Of a stretch of 64,000 nucleotides of DNA, positions 36,603 to 46,650 are shown piece after piece (the first letter of the stretch is position 1; each line of letters starts with the position of its first letter). The translations under genes were made by a program, and so were the position numbers. Below the pieces are notes generated by a model. It worked only from the letters and a program-made list of their open reading frames with translations, ran no database searches and was not told the DNA's origin. The DNA is from Hydractinia symbiolongicarpus (lineage: Eukaryota; Cnidaria; Hydrozoa; Anthoathecata; Hydractiniidae). The stretch lies in NCBI RefSeq assembly GCF_029227915.1, contig NC_079877.1:3470001-3534000 (forward strand), given 5' to 3'.

Positions 36603-37219
36603 TCAACGAATGACATACGTTCTTGGGTGTTCCATTCTCATAACTAGGCACGCATGTTTACCAGCTTTTAGCCTTTCCTTAACAGTCTGGATCTCTGATC
36701 GTGATTCAATGACATCATTCTCTTCATGAATCGTTGAGAGATCTTGTCTATCTTTTGGATACCACACATATAACATTTTAGCTTGCCGTCGTAGATTTTT
36801 AGATATAGCGGTGTATGATTGTGTAAGTAACCATACCGAATGATTTCGATGACGACCCGAGATTGCTAGTTCAAGCAAAGGCTGTTTCTTTTTGTCCAAT
36901 TTTTCATCAGCGATGATATCGTCAATCAAAAACAAAGTTTTGTATCCAGCACAGAAAAAGTCCATTTTCTTAATCCTTCATACAAAGATCCTTCCGGCTC
37001 AATTAAAATCACATAGCTGCCAGTCCAAAATCATTTCTGTTCTCTGTATGTTTGATTCCATCTTAATGTTGGACATATAATCACGATGAAAGCAAAGTGA
37101 TCAAAGTATTCATTTTCTAATAATTTTACAACACGTTTAGATTTTCCACAGCCTGTAGGACCAACAAATAATGCTGTGTGAGGTTCTTTCATGTAAAGTG
37201 TGTTACTTTGTTCCGCCAT
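36603..37219 (-). pseudogene. Polinton 1 FtsK/HerA-type packaging ATPase, broken
   Basis: ATG at 37219 (MAEQSNTLYM). Walker A is GPTGCGKS and Walker B is LFLIDDIIAD. The family's genome-packaging motif LLELAISGRHRNHSVWLLTQ is present. An in-frame TGA lies at 37033-37031 and a further frameshift near 36960-36966 separates Walker A from Walker B. The homologous gene in Polinton 2 is intact. This ATPase would pump DNA into capsids. Its start sits directly against the truncated capsid gene. Confidence 0.88.
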
Positions 37220-38020
37220 TTTACTAATACAAGACAGACATAAATTATTATCTTTTGGTTTTCCTTCAGAAAAATGCTTGCAAATCTCTTGATAATGTTC
37301 AAACGGCTGCATCCCTTGAGCAAAAAGTTGGTTGACTTGCCTTCAACAATGACAGATACCTTTTTTATTTTCGGATTGTAGAATTTACTGGTATCTCGTT
37401 TGTAGGCTTGTTCGTCTTCAAACAAAACCAAGATATCCTTCAAAGATTTACAAGGGGTATTGAATGACCAATTCCAAGTAGTGTCTGACTTGTTTACTCT
37501 AATTTGTCTGTGTCTCAAAAACCTATCGTAGAGTAAAGCCATGTTTTGGTATTCAGATGCAATGTGTCTGGCCAAAGTAGCTTGTGTCACAATCTCATAT
37601 TCTAGAGATATGTTAGAGATTTTATATTTAGCGTCCGGTGCTGGTGCTGCTGAAGCTACCGAAGGTTTGGCTGGAGTTGATAATATAACCTTATCATAAT
37701 TATTAAATGTGATCTCATAACATAACCTATTCCCTAATCCGGCTTGATAATATGGGATCGTGCTATCCAACATTTCAAAATCGAGAGGAATGATGAACTT
37801 GTTTTTATAGGTGTCGGCAATGGCCTTGTCTGCTGCATCAGAGGTGTCTTTATCTGAAGCGTTGATCCTCAATTTCATACAGTTTTCTGTACACCCATCA
37901 TTGAAGATGATACCCTGTCTTATTGCGTTTCTTTTTTCATACTTGGTTAGCCATAAATCTCTGTAGCATCCAAAAATGTCAAAGTCATCAATGAGAATAG
38001 AAGATAATATCTTAAATAAT
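37220..38020 (-). pseudogene. Polinton 1 major capsid protein, internal fragment
   Basis: Middle part of a double-jelly-roll major capsid protein. It starts near 38010 at sequence equivalent to FNVF..YRDLW, with the first 90 or so residues missing. It runs through KYKISNISLEYEIV and FYNPKIKKVSVIVEG, shifts frame near 37325, continues as FEHYQEICKHFSEGK, and stops being capsid-like about 20 codons before the ATPase start. Compared with the Polinton 2 copy, both the N-terminal strands and the C-terminal jelly-roll end (the HGSGR region) are absent. It cannot form a capsid protein. Confidence 0.8.
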
Positions 38021-38021
38021 A

Positions 38022-39189
38022 ATGGAGAGCATTTTTAAATATAATCAAAGCGCTTTATAAGCCAAATGGAGGACAAGACCTTCAGATATTGGATGGGAAA
38101 GATTTATACAAACAAACAATTATTGTCTCTAAAAATGGTTCTTTTCCTGCAAGCTTTCCCAATATTTTTACTAATTACGAAATGGATGAAAATGAACAAC
38201 GCATGAAAATTTGGGAAGAACAACCATTTAAATTATGGCAAACCCAACTAAATTTTGTCACTTGGTGTGCTTCAAGTGCTTGTGGAGTGAGTTCTGAACA
38301 CCTGAAAGAAGGTCTCTCTACTCCTATGATTAGATCAGTATATCGTTTTCACGTCTATTATCAAATTAGACGAATCATTAAGCGCTTGCAGACACCTCTG
38401 CCTTTTGAAGATAGTTTTAATCAATATGACAATCCTTATTCAAAAGAAGAATTTCTAAAAATCTGTAGTGAATATGGTGTCGATTCTGATCCTATGAAAT
38501 ACAGAGGCCAATATTTTTTCAGCTCGTATCAAAAAAGACGTAAAAACTATCCAACACCAGGTCTAAGTTATTTCACAAACGATTCCATGACACGATGGAT
38601 TATAGAAAAATCTAATGGCTTTACAAAAACAGGTCTTGTAAAAATTACAGACAGTGTTAGAGCATACGCTTATCTTGTTCTTAGTTCGCAAGCCTCAGCT
38701 CGTTCTTCTATCTTAGGTAATAATTCAAGCGCTTTGACAGCTCAAAGAGTTTTTATGAACAACTTTGAAGACATTGTTAACCGCAGAGTTGATATTCAAG
38801 AGGATATTAAACGTTATCAGGATACTTTAAATTACGCTTCAAGCAAAGTTGATTATTCAGTCGGACAGGGCATTTACATGTTACCTAGTGACATGAATCT
38901 AAACATCAAGTCGGGGGTGTCTGGTTACAATAATAAAATTCTCATATCTAATGAGAACTTGAGCCTCGGAAGAAATAAAATGATTAATGTTATGCAAGAG
39001 CATCATATTTCAAACAAGGTGACTAGCACCCTAACACAAACAAAAGATAAAAGTTCACAAAAAGAAGTTCACCACATAGAACACCCAAGAGTAAGTCAAA
39101 CAAATTCACTCTCATCTCACGAAGAAGAAAAAATTGCTTTGATTTTAGTGATAACAACGGCTTTTAGCATATGGTATGTGTTTAGATGA
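38022..39189 (+). CDS. Polinton 1 conserved SSQASARSS protein, possible minor virion protein
   Basis: A long open frame (38089-39189, about 366 codons) with family-like sequence reaching upstream to a probable ATG at 38022, one frameshift away near 38050. Features: LWQTQLNFVTWCASSACGVS, an Arg-rich middle (FHVYYQIRRIIKRLQ), LVLSSQASARSSILG, DNRRVDIQED-like sequence, and a C-terminal membrane helix (IALILVITTAFSIWYVF). I know the family only as a conserved Polinton gene in cnidarians. A minor capsid or membrane role is inferred from its place next to the capsid gene. Confidence 0.7.
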
Positions 39190-39432
39190 CCTTGTTTGAA
39201 AGAAATAAGGAATGACGTCAATTAGATGTCAATCATACTTAAATAACAAAGAAAACAATGCATTCCTAGCATACCAAATCTCCTTAGCAACGAGCACTTT
39301 CGACTTTAACTTTTCTTAAGTAAACAACTTTCTGGTATGTAAAATTCTATTGTTATAAGCGTTTGATTGACAGATGGTTTAATTATACAACAAAAATTCT
39401 TACGTGTTGTTTTTTGAGAATTTTGTTTTGCC

Positions 39433-39720
39433 GCTCTCAATGCAGATGATGACAAAAGAATTATCCATAATGATTAAATAAGCACCTATGCGCGAGGACA
39501 CTATAAGGCCACATAAGATAACAAAGAGGTAAGAGGCAAAAAAAAATCGATACAAAAACACCTAAATTCATGCTATTTCGAGTGAATTTTAAACGAGGGA
39601 ATAATGCAATTTTGAGTCGGAAAGATGAATTACTCTAAGAAATAGCGTGAATTTTAAACGATGAATTGCCTTAAGATGATGAGGGATGACTTGTCCCAAC
39701 ATCCGCCTTTCCCTATCTCT
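39433..39720 (-). repeat. right terminal inverted repeat of Polinton 1
   Basis: Inverted copy of the left end, 288 bp, ending CCCTATCTCT at 39720. Target duplication AGAAT follows at 39721. The mismatches and indels against the left repeat show that the two ends have drifted since insertion. Confidence 0.93.
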
Positions 39721-40761
39721 AGAATTAAAAAAATTTAAATATTTTTTACCGAAGAGAGGCAAGAAAAAGAAAGAAAGTGGAAAGTGCTTAAAAATTACAG
39801 GTTCAAAAGTTTCCTCGTTGAACCACTTGCTTCAACTATTTGAGTTTGTTTCTTCGCGTGATCAAAAAACTTTTATTTTGTGGATAACATATATATAGTG
39901 AATTTATTTAATGATTGAATTGGTGATTAGCTGTTAAAGATGTGCAAGCAGTTACTTCCATCGCAACTTGAATAACAGGGTAGCGGTAAAAATAAAGTTT
40001 AACTGCTATGTGAAGATCATAATACACTCCAGAGTGTACTCAACAACCTTGGATTCAAGAATTCCATAAGTTCTGTGGTTTGTTAGCTACAATCATGTCC
40101 ATAATAGTTTTGGAAAAACCACTTTCCCCTTCCCCCCACTCTTCAGTGTTGATTGGAGGTCTTTTCCAGAGTCGCCAACAGTATTTTGGGGCTCAAATTA
40201 ACACAAAATCAACACTGAGTGAAGGGGGACAGCGGGAAAACTCTAAAAAATAGCCTCAAAGCCATTTTTCCAATAATTTAATTTATGAACATGATTGTAG
40301 TTGGCTTACTTTCGCTTTTAATGTATAGTAAAGAAGGCTAACCATAAGTAGTAGAGTGTGTTGGTTCATAACGTTATGAAGTTAATGTAGATTTGCTAAC
40401 ATAATTCAAGAAAATAAGAAAAAAACATTTCTGCTCCTTTTGTGTGGCTAAAACGTCAATAGAAATATATTTAAGATAATATATAGTTATGTAGCCAAGA
40501 AAGGTTTTTAAAAAGACATAAATATATAAAGAAGTTGAATCTCTAGATTTTCCATAATCTGTAAGCAAGCAAGTTCACCATGCTGCCCTTAGAATAGTTT
40601 ACTCGCCATTTCATCTTATCTCATCAGACAACATCAAGGTTTTAGTTTGTTTCTTCAATAAGAAACAGGATAATTTAAGAATACTCATGTGAACCTGATT
40701 TTCAATTTTTACTTGCGTGTATTATAAGCATGTATTACTAGACCAAAAAAACATTGCTTAC
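39721..40761. other. MYND-gene intron, right of Polinton 1
   Basis: Starts with AGAAT (right target duplication) and ends at the exon 1 donor. Non-coding. Short ORFs here have no recognisable features; one (39686-39898) crosses the Polinton boundary and is a shadow. Confidence 0.6.
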
Positions 40762-40964
40762 GTCTCATTTTCAACACTCAGCTCAGCAATTTTGCCTTCA
40801 TTTTCGTCTTCTTGCTCTCTTACTGTACACATTTTCTTATGACCATTTTTCCAATGTATTACTTGACATTCACGAGTGCAGTAAAATGCATCCTTGCATC
40901 GCACACAACGTTTGATACCTTCGTTTGTTTGACAGTTTGAACAAGGTCTAAAATTCGATGCCAT
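40762..40964 (-). CDS. double-MYND zinc-finger protein, exon 1 (start and first MYND)
   Basis: ATG at 40964-40962 begins MASNFRPCSNC. The MYND ligands are C8, C11, C20, C23, C29, C33, H42 and C46 in the expected spacing. An acidic linker follows, and the exon ends with the donor GAGAC|GTAAGC (GT at 40761-40760). It has 203 nt and leaves two bases of a codon, which the A at 25753 completes as Thr. No closer acceptor with a fitting MYND-gene exon was found. The implied intron is 15,008 bp, of which 13.0 kb is Polinton 1. Alternatively, this could be a separate gene whose later exons were lost. Confidence 0.75.
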
Positions 40965-41547
40965 TGGTTGTAAAATCAAAAACTTTATATTAAGTAAAAT
41001 CAGAAGTTTTTAAAAATAACCTTCGCATTTTAAATTTTTTTTATCTCTTAAACTTATTTATGTAATATAACACTTTTGTTATTCATAACGTTTAAAAATA
41101 TATTTTGACTCAACAGATCAACTCGTATTATAAAAAACACAATATCATACACATATTTGATAAAACGTCTCAAAAACTACGACAGCCAATGGAAGTAAAG
41201 ACTTGTTCACACGATCCGGATATTTGAGTCAAATCGACGTATAGGAATATAAAATTCAGTCAGAATTTTTGACGAGATGTGTTTCTGACAAATCAGAAAA
41301 AAACCTTAACCTAAATTTATTTTACGTATAAGGTAGAAAAATAGGATTTAACTTGCTCTCTCTCTGTTCCAAAATAAATAAAACAGATCAAGAATACACT
41401 GATACGTAATGCTGCAAATTTCAAAAAAAAGAATTTCATTTTTTCAAATCTCAAGATCTAGCTGTTTCCACTTTGCAAGTTGGTATGAAAATTTCGCAAA
41501 TAGTTCAATAAGTTGAATAGAAATATATATCTGGTGGTAAACCTTAG
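40965..41547. other. 5' flank of the double-MYND gene
   Basis: Lies between the MYND gene start and the left break of Polinton 2. It should hold the MYND gene promoter. No clear TATA or initiator can be singled out in such A+T-rich sequence, and no gene is seen. Confidence 0.4.
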
Positions 41548-42819
41548 GTTAGTCCTAAGTGCAAGACTATACTGGGCTATGATGCGAACATGCTCTATCC
41601 AAGCACTCTGCTACAAGATTTTCCTTGTGGTAAGGAGAAGTTGCTAAAAAAGGCAGACCCTGCTGAAGAATTAGATGATCTGGTGCGAGACATTCTTGAT
41701 GGAGCGCTCTTCGGGTTTGCCCAAGTTGACATTGAAGTGCCTACTGAGTTGTACGAAGAATTCAGTGAAATGTCCCCGTTATTTGTGGTTAGAGAGATCG
41801 CTGACAATCAAATTTCTCAGCATATGCACGATTATTTAAACAAGACCGGGCGAAAACGTTTCCCGGGTACCAGGAAGCTGTTGGGGGTGATGAAAGCTGA
41901 GAAGATCCTGCTTTGTACGGACCTGCTTAAATGGTACCTGAATCATGGATTAAAAATTACGGCTTGTTATCAAATGCTCAAGTACTCACGTGGTAAACCA
42001 TTCGCATGGTTCCTAGAAGAAATAGCGGAAGCGCGTCGCAAAGCAGATAAAGATCCTGATAGGCGCAGCGCTGGCGATACTGCAAAGCTGAAGGGGAACT
42101 CGTTCTATGGAAAAATGATCGAGGATCTGGCGGGACATAACAATACCACATTTACAAAGGATGAAAAGGTAGTAGATGCGGCAATGAGGAGCCTATACCT
42201 GGAGGATATTGAAGAAATTGGAGACGCGTACGAAGTAAGACGACGTAAACAATGCGTTTCCATTAATAGAGCGTACCAATGCGGGATATATACATATCAA
42301 TTGGCCAAGCTGCGGATGCTCGAATTTTACTATGACTTCCTGGATAAGTACGTAGATCGACGAAATTTTGAATATGTGTATATGGATACCGATAGTGCTT
42401 ATTTTGCAATCTCTGAAGATAACTTACGTGATGTTGTTCGTCCTGAATTAATCAAGCAGTACGATGAGGATGTTAAAAACTGGCTAGTCACCGATAAATA
42501 TTTAAGCCGCACCGGAGGGCTGTTCAAAGAAGAATTCATCGGTTCGAGGATGATTGCATTGACCGCAAAGTGTTATTGCGTCGAAGGAAAAGATGGCACG
42601 AAATTTTCCTGCAAGAAAATGTCGAAAAGGCAAAATGAGGTGACATGGTCAAGGTACAAGGAAGCACTGAAAGGCGAGCTAGATACCGCTAAAAATGTGG
42701 GGTTCCGCGTACATAACCAGGGTATGGTCGCATATCAACAAAACAAGCTGGGTCTATCAGCGTTCTACGATAAGAGGATAGTGCTAGAGGATCCTATACA
42801 CACAAAGCCTTTAGAGTAG
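41548..42819 (+). pseudogene. Polinton 2 DNA polymerase B, palm part only
   Basis: About 423 codons open from 41548 to TAG at 42817-42819. Motif A is GYDANMLYPST (just before and into the open frame), motif B is KLKGNSFYGKM and motif C is YMDTDS. The motif A wording and spacing differ clearly from Polinton 1 (DANNLYG), so this is another PolB lineage. The exonuclease and N-terminal domains are missing because the relic starts here. Catalytic residues of the palm are kept, but the protein cannot be functional without its N-terminal half. Confidence 0.88.
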
Positions 42820-43090
42820 TTAGCGTCCAATACTTTGCTATCGGCCATTAAAGTTTTATACTGGGATCGTAGGGTAAAAAAAAATGCCTTGGAAGCGAGC
42901 GATTCATTTGTATGGGTTGAAACCTCCAGTAACCCCTACAGTGCAGAAATAAAAAACCAGTAATGCAGGCTGCTGCTGTTGTACCGCGGGAGGCTCACGA
43001 GGCCTGGGATAGAAGTATTACGACCTATGCGCGCTAATAAGCAGTAAAGGTGTTGTGAGACACCACCTTTACACAAAGCTGCAAATAAAA

Positions 43091-43687
43091 ATGGAGTTAT
43101 TGATATTAATCGCGATAATTCTTCCGTATATATTGATACTTACATTCATCGATAGATGCCGCCTTATAATAAATAGTATGTCTGAATTAGCTGATATTTT
43201 TGATGCTGTAGATACACCAGCAGAAGCGCTTGATCAAAAACCTATAGACAAACGTCAAGCCCTTAAAAATGCTCGCAAAACCAAGCCACACCTCTTAGGA
43301 AAAAAATGTACCGAGGTATTTTTGGACAAAGAATCACCCGAGGCTATTGAGAAAATACATCCTGAGTTTGTTGAACGCGACCTCCACGAGAAATGAGAGA
43401 AGACTGCAAAGCCATTGTCAACTCGCGCCCTTAGGCTATATAGCAAAGCTATCGGTAACCTTATACCACTGGATAGTCCCGAAGCCCTTCGTCATGATTT
43501 AGAAAACGATCCTATTATCAGAGAATCCATGGCTGACTTGGGTATTCTCTTCTATGCAGCCTTTGGTAAGTTCCTCGCCCCCTTACTCGTTGCAGCTCAT
43601 ACCATTAATCATACCCAGCTCTTAAAGTCCATTGAAGAGAAGAGAGAGATTGATGAGGAGCAACAAAAAGATGAGCAGCGCGTGTAG
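43091..43687 (+). pseudogene. Polinton 2 membrane protein, 198 codons with one in-frame TGA
   Basis: ATG at 43091 opens MELLILIAIILPYILILTF, a membrane helix, then ADIFDAVDTPAEAL and a polar middle. A TGA at 43394-43396 interrupts it. The same frame resumes with RALRLYSKAIG, RHDLENDPII, and a hydrophobic stretch AFGKFLAPLLVAAHTI. It is homologous to 35940-36380 in Polinton 1. A single stop with frame kept on both sides points to recent decay. Confidence 0.7.
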
Positions 43688-43979
43688 TATTATTATCAAC
43701 CAACACAAACAACAAACAGAGACCGTCGAAAAAATTGTTGAAGTGCACAAAAAGCACCCGGGAAGGGTTGCACAAGGTCACAGGCTAGCTGCACTGATGA
43801 GGGAGAGGAAGGTCGGAATAGCTCCACCCAAGAAAGAACCCATGACGTTTAGAGAATTCCTGCGATACTTTGAGAGAGATTTAAATACTCCTGAAGCTAT
43901 ACTCACGGGGATAAAAGAGACCATGGACATTCTTGAGGAACAGGGGTTATCCCTCGTTTTTACTGTAAAAAAGAAGTGA
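43671..43979 (+). CDS. Polinton 2 small basic protein, 102 aa
   Basis: ATG at 43671 overlaps the end of the preceding gene by 17 bp. The frame is intact. KKHPGRVAQGHRLAALMRER resembles the basic motif of the next protein (GRVAAGKRLAEWNRKNK), so the two may be old duplicates. The C-terminal part is FREFLRYFERDLNTPEAI. No counterpart was seen in Polinton 1. Function unknown. Confidence 0.6.
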   Translation: MSSACSIIINQHKQQTETVEKIVEVHKKHPGRVAQGHRLAALMRERKVGIAPPKKEPMTFREFLRYFERDLNTPEAILTGIKETMDILEEQGLSLVFTVKKK

Positions 43980-44006
43980 TTTTATAACTCCAAAGAGTTA
44001 TAAAAA

Positions 44007-44360
44007 ATGAGTGAAGAACCTAATCAATTAATTACCAAGAAAAACGAAGGACGTGTTGCTGCTGGTAAGAGACTTGCTGAATGGAATCGCAAGAACAAGG
44101 CTGACTTGAAGAAGAACATGGGTAAAGGTACCTCCAAAGAGAGTCAGGAACCTGCCACAGGTACCTCCAAGTCCATGGGAAGTGGTGTATACATTGCTGG
44201 AGGCCTTATTCCAATAATCGCCTGTATTGGAAGTTATATTATTTTTTGTGGAAGGCTGGGAAAAAATCCGCGGGTACCCAGCAGCCTGCACCAGCGGTTC
44301 AGCAAAAACCTTCAAAGGCAGATATTGATATTTTAAGATGCGCTGAGCCCTATAATAAAG
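44007..44360 (+). pseudogene. Polinton 2 small basic/TM protein, frameshifted
   Basis: ATG at 44007 (MSEEPNQLITKKNEGRVAAG). It is the homologue of the 81-aa protein of Polinton 1, with the basic motif followed by a membrane segment (YIAGGLIPIIACIGSYI). Near 44233 the better-conserved reading (Gln/Pro-rich tail, then SKADIDIL) is in another frame, so a one-base shift is likely. The frame as it stands ends at 44336. Confidence 0.6.
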
Positions 44361-44361
44361 A

Positions 44362-44612
44362 ATGAGTTCGAATGTTACCCCTAAGCAAAAGGAAATCATT
44401 GATATGATATATGAGACTGTGATCGACCTCGGTTTAACTTTCCTTACGCGATGCTCGGTAAACGATTTTTAGGAATCTCGAGCCCCAGCACAAAACTCGA
44501 CACGAATGATGTGATGAAGATGATCGCATATTTCACCGCAGGGCGAGGAAGCAGCGAGATGGCCGTCTCAAAAGGGTGGTTGCCCGCTTCTATCGTCCCA
44601 AAACCCAAGTAA
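44362..44612 (+). pseudogene. Polinton 2 small membrane protein, frameshifted
   Basis: Homologue of the 75-aa protein at 35180-35407. The first frame (MSSNVTPKQKEIIDMIYET) shifts near 44445 to AMLGKRFLGISSPS, ending in KPK and TAA at 44610-44612. The shared AMLGK.. motif and the position just before the ATPase identify it. Confidence 0.6.
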
Positions 44613-44626
44613 GCACAGTTGAATAA

Positions 44627-45226
44627 ATGACTTTGGATATCGTAAAAGAACCCCATACGGCTATTTTCACAGGCCCTACTTCTTGTGGAAAAACGCAAAG
44701 AGTTCTCGATCTTTTGGAGCATGAATATCGACACTATTTCCAAAACATCATAATTTTGTCTCCTACTCTCAGGTGGAAAACCACTTACTTGGAAAGACCA
44801 TCGCTTCGGAAGGATGATTATGTGTTTTTGATAGAACCGCAGGATCAATTGTTTGAATGGATAGCAAAATTATCAAACCTCCTGGCAGGGGAGGAGACGT
44901 TGTTTATTGTTGATGACATGATTGCTGATGAAACCCTGGATAAGCGGAGACAATCCCTATTGGAACTCGCGATCAGCGGTAGACACAGGAAGCATAGCTT
45001 ATGGTTGTTAACTCAAAGTTATACGGCTTTACCAAATAATCTCCGCCGCCAGAAAAAAATGCTATTTACATGGTATTCCTCAGAGCGTTCTGATATTAAA
45101 ATGATTGATGAAGAAACGAACCTTATCGAGGATTGGGAGCCTATCAAAACCCAGTTGAAAAAATCTAAACATGTCTGTTTGTATATTAGATTGGAACACC
45201 CTAGGGCCTTGAGTGTTCTAGAATAA
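44627..45226 (+). CDS. Polinton 2 packaging ATPase, intact
   Basis: FtsK/HerA-type (A32-like) ATPase, 199 aa, for DNA packaging into virions. Walker A is GPTSCGKT (residues 16-23), Walker B is LFIVDDMIAD (Asp96, Asp97), then LLELAISGRHRKHSLWLLTQ and the sensor-like YTALPNNLRRQ. No stop or frameshift was seen and the length is close to the broken Polinton 1 copy. It is 14 bp after the previous gene on the same strand. Confidence 0.92.
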   Translation: MTLDIVKEPHTAIFTGPTSCGKTQRVLDLLEHEYRHYFQNIIILSPTLRWKTTYLERPSLRKDDYVFLIEPQDQLFEWIAKLSNLLAGEETLFIVDDMIADETLDKRRQSLLELAISGRHRKHSLWLLTQSYTALPNNLRRQKKMLFTWYSSERSDIKMIDEETNLIEDWEPIKTQLKKSKHVCLYIRLEHPRALSVLE

Positions 45227-45603
45227 ATTTCATATATCAGAACATTAGAGATTGTGGGACTCCGTCAGAGATATGTACCACATGCTTATAATGATTTTTC
45301 GTAAATATACAACACCTGAAGATGATAAATACCATAATCTTCCCTATTACTATTAAAGAAAAGGAAGTGGATTAGGCTTCAATTTCCAGAGTCTGAAGAG
45401 ATCGTTGTTATTGATAAGATTGCATGCGTTTAATAGGTTCGAGGAAGAGGGTCATATGGAGCGATACGTATGCCACTTCAGGCTTATTGATCATACTCGC
45501 GACGACTGTGAAGCGATCCTCGACTTATACAACCTGGGTGATCCAGCATTAGAAGATTGGAAAAAGTTTTTGTGTGTTCATAACACACAAAATCGAGAAT
45601 TTT
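45227..45603 (+). other. Polinton 2 unassigned stretch between ATPase and integrase
   Basis: It may hold a decayed gene. An open frame from about 45420 reads MERYVCHFRLIDHTRDDCEA and DPALEDWKKF, with a coding-like feel but no recognised homologue in Polinton 1. It is convergent with the integrase. Confidence 0.35.
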
Positions 45604-46650
45604 TCACCAAACTTTCACATGCTTTGGGGGTGCCGAGGTACCCTCGGGTACTAGCATGAGCTCTTCTGCCACAAAGCTTCGATCAGGCGCTCCTGCGGAG
45701 CCGCTAGGCGATCCATCTGCCAAATAATATAGGAGGCGTGTACCAGTCACTATACAGTCTAGCCTGTATGTACGCTTCGACCAATAGGCATCCGTTGCAC
45801 GTCTTTTTCGATCACCATGTTCCTCGCCGGGTTGCAGCAAGTATAGATATAAACCGTCATCAGGTAAAGGCTTTTCTTGCCCGTCAGGACGGAGCCGCAG
45901 GCGATCGCTTTTTGCAGGTGGTACGTCATCGAGCTTAATGTCTTTTGAAGGTTTCATAACAATCATAGCGGTTTTGGTGTTGTTCAAACTCTTGACGATA
46001 GTGTACAGATTCTTGACCCATATACTGCTAGTTTCGTTAGTGAGCAGCTCTTGCGCGTCCTGAGATTTAAACAACCTCTCCGCAAGCACCTTGTTGTAGG
46101 ACTCCACAAACGCCGTGAATGTATGATGGTATTTGGTAGTTACCCGCTTGATCTTGACACCCTCGCCTTCCAACAGCTTCGTCACATCTGATTTGAACTC
46201 ACTACCGTTGTCACATTGGATTATACTTGGATATTTGAGGGGTCCGGCTTTATATATATCCTGGAGCATGTCAGCGACCTCGCTAGCCTTTTTCGTTCTC
46301 AAGGGTCTAGCTAATTTGTAGCGCGAAGCCACATCGATGCCCGTAAGTATATATTTGTATGTATTACCATACAGCTTATCATGGGGCATATACAAGAGAT
46401 CAAACTGGTGCATCTCATTGGGTCTAGTTATGGTGAAATGAGGGTAGTTGATACGCTTGGGGCTTTTGATATGTCTAAGCCACAAGAGCTGACAAGATAG
46501 CCAATGGATAATTTTCTTTTTTGAGAGGCCACTCTGCTCGGAGAGTAGTTTAATCGCCTTTCTCCCGATCCATAGATTTTCGGGTTGGTAGTAGATGCTG
46601 CTTAATTTTTCAGCTTCTTCGGTTGTAACAATATGCTTTGATTTTGACAT
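45604..46650 (-). CDS. Polinton 2 retrovirus-type integrase, intact
   Basis: 348-aa integrase with D84 (HQFDLLYM), D147 (CDNGSEF) and E183 (AFVESYNK), a DD35E triad, plus a full C-terminal domain (YWSKRTYRLD ... AEELMLVPEG). It aligns with the Polinton 1 copy throughout. Two linkers are longer here (about 5 and 8 residues), and both carry a GC-rich palindrome-like 20-mer read as RLRLRPDG and SPSGSAGAPD. No inactivating change was seen. Confidence 0.93.
   Translation of the reverse strand: MSKSKHIVTTEEAEKLSSIYYQPENLWIGRKAIKLLSEQSGLSKKKIIHWLSCQLLWLRHIKSPKRINYPHFTITRPNEMHQFDLLYMPHDKLYGNTYKYILTGIDVASRYKLARPLRTKKASEVADMLQDIYKAGPLKYPSIIQCDNGSEFKSDVTKLLEGEGVKIKRVTTKYHHTFTAFVESYNKVLAERLFKSQDAQELLTNETSSIWVKNLYTIVKSLNNTKTAMIVMKPSKDIKLDDVPPAKSDRLRLRPDGQEKPLPDDGLYLYLLQPGEEHGDRKRRATDAYWSKRTYRLDCIVTGTRLLYYLADGSPSGSAGAPDRSFVAEELMLVPEGTSAPPKHVKVW

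Larger units (their letters stand above)
26688..39720. mobile_element. Polinton/Maverick element 1, 13,033 bp
   Basis: This virus-like DNA transposon has terminal inverted repeats at 26688-26983 and 39433-39720, termini AGAGATAGGG and CCCTATCTCT, and AGAAT repeated at 26683-26687 and 39721-39725. Contents on the plus-strand map: PolB (-), SAP-like protein (-), integrase (+), small basic protein (-), membrane protein (-), coiled-coil/TM protein (+), four small proteins (-), packaging ATPase (-), major capsid fragment (-) and a conserved SSQASARSS protein (+). PolB, integrase, ATPase, capsid and the coiled-coil protein carry frameshifts, stops or deletions, so the copy is dead on its own. No adenovirus-type protease was found. 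It lies within the intron of the MYND gene. Confidence 0.95.

Noticed and set aside
39686-39898. 70-codon ORF at the right Polinton edge
   Set aside because: It crosses from the inverted repeat into host intron and has no conserved feature; the overlap is accidental.
23995-40964. The two MYND exons as two tandem genes
   Set aside because: The downstream frame has no own ATG, the splice phases match exactly, and no alternative partner exon was seen. Kept only as the alternative model.
45901-45908. GCGATCGC (an octamer over-represented in cyanobacteria) as a sign of bacterial contamination
   Set aside because: It lies inside a clear Polinton integrase gene embedded in animal sequence. One octamer is not evidence of contamination.
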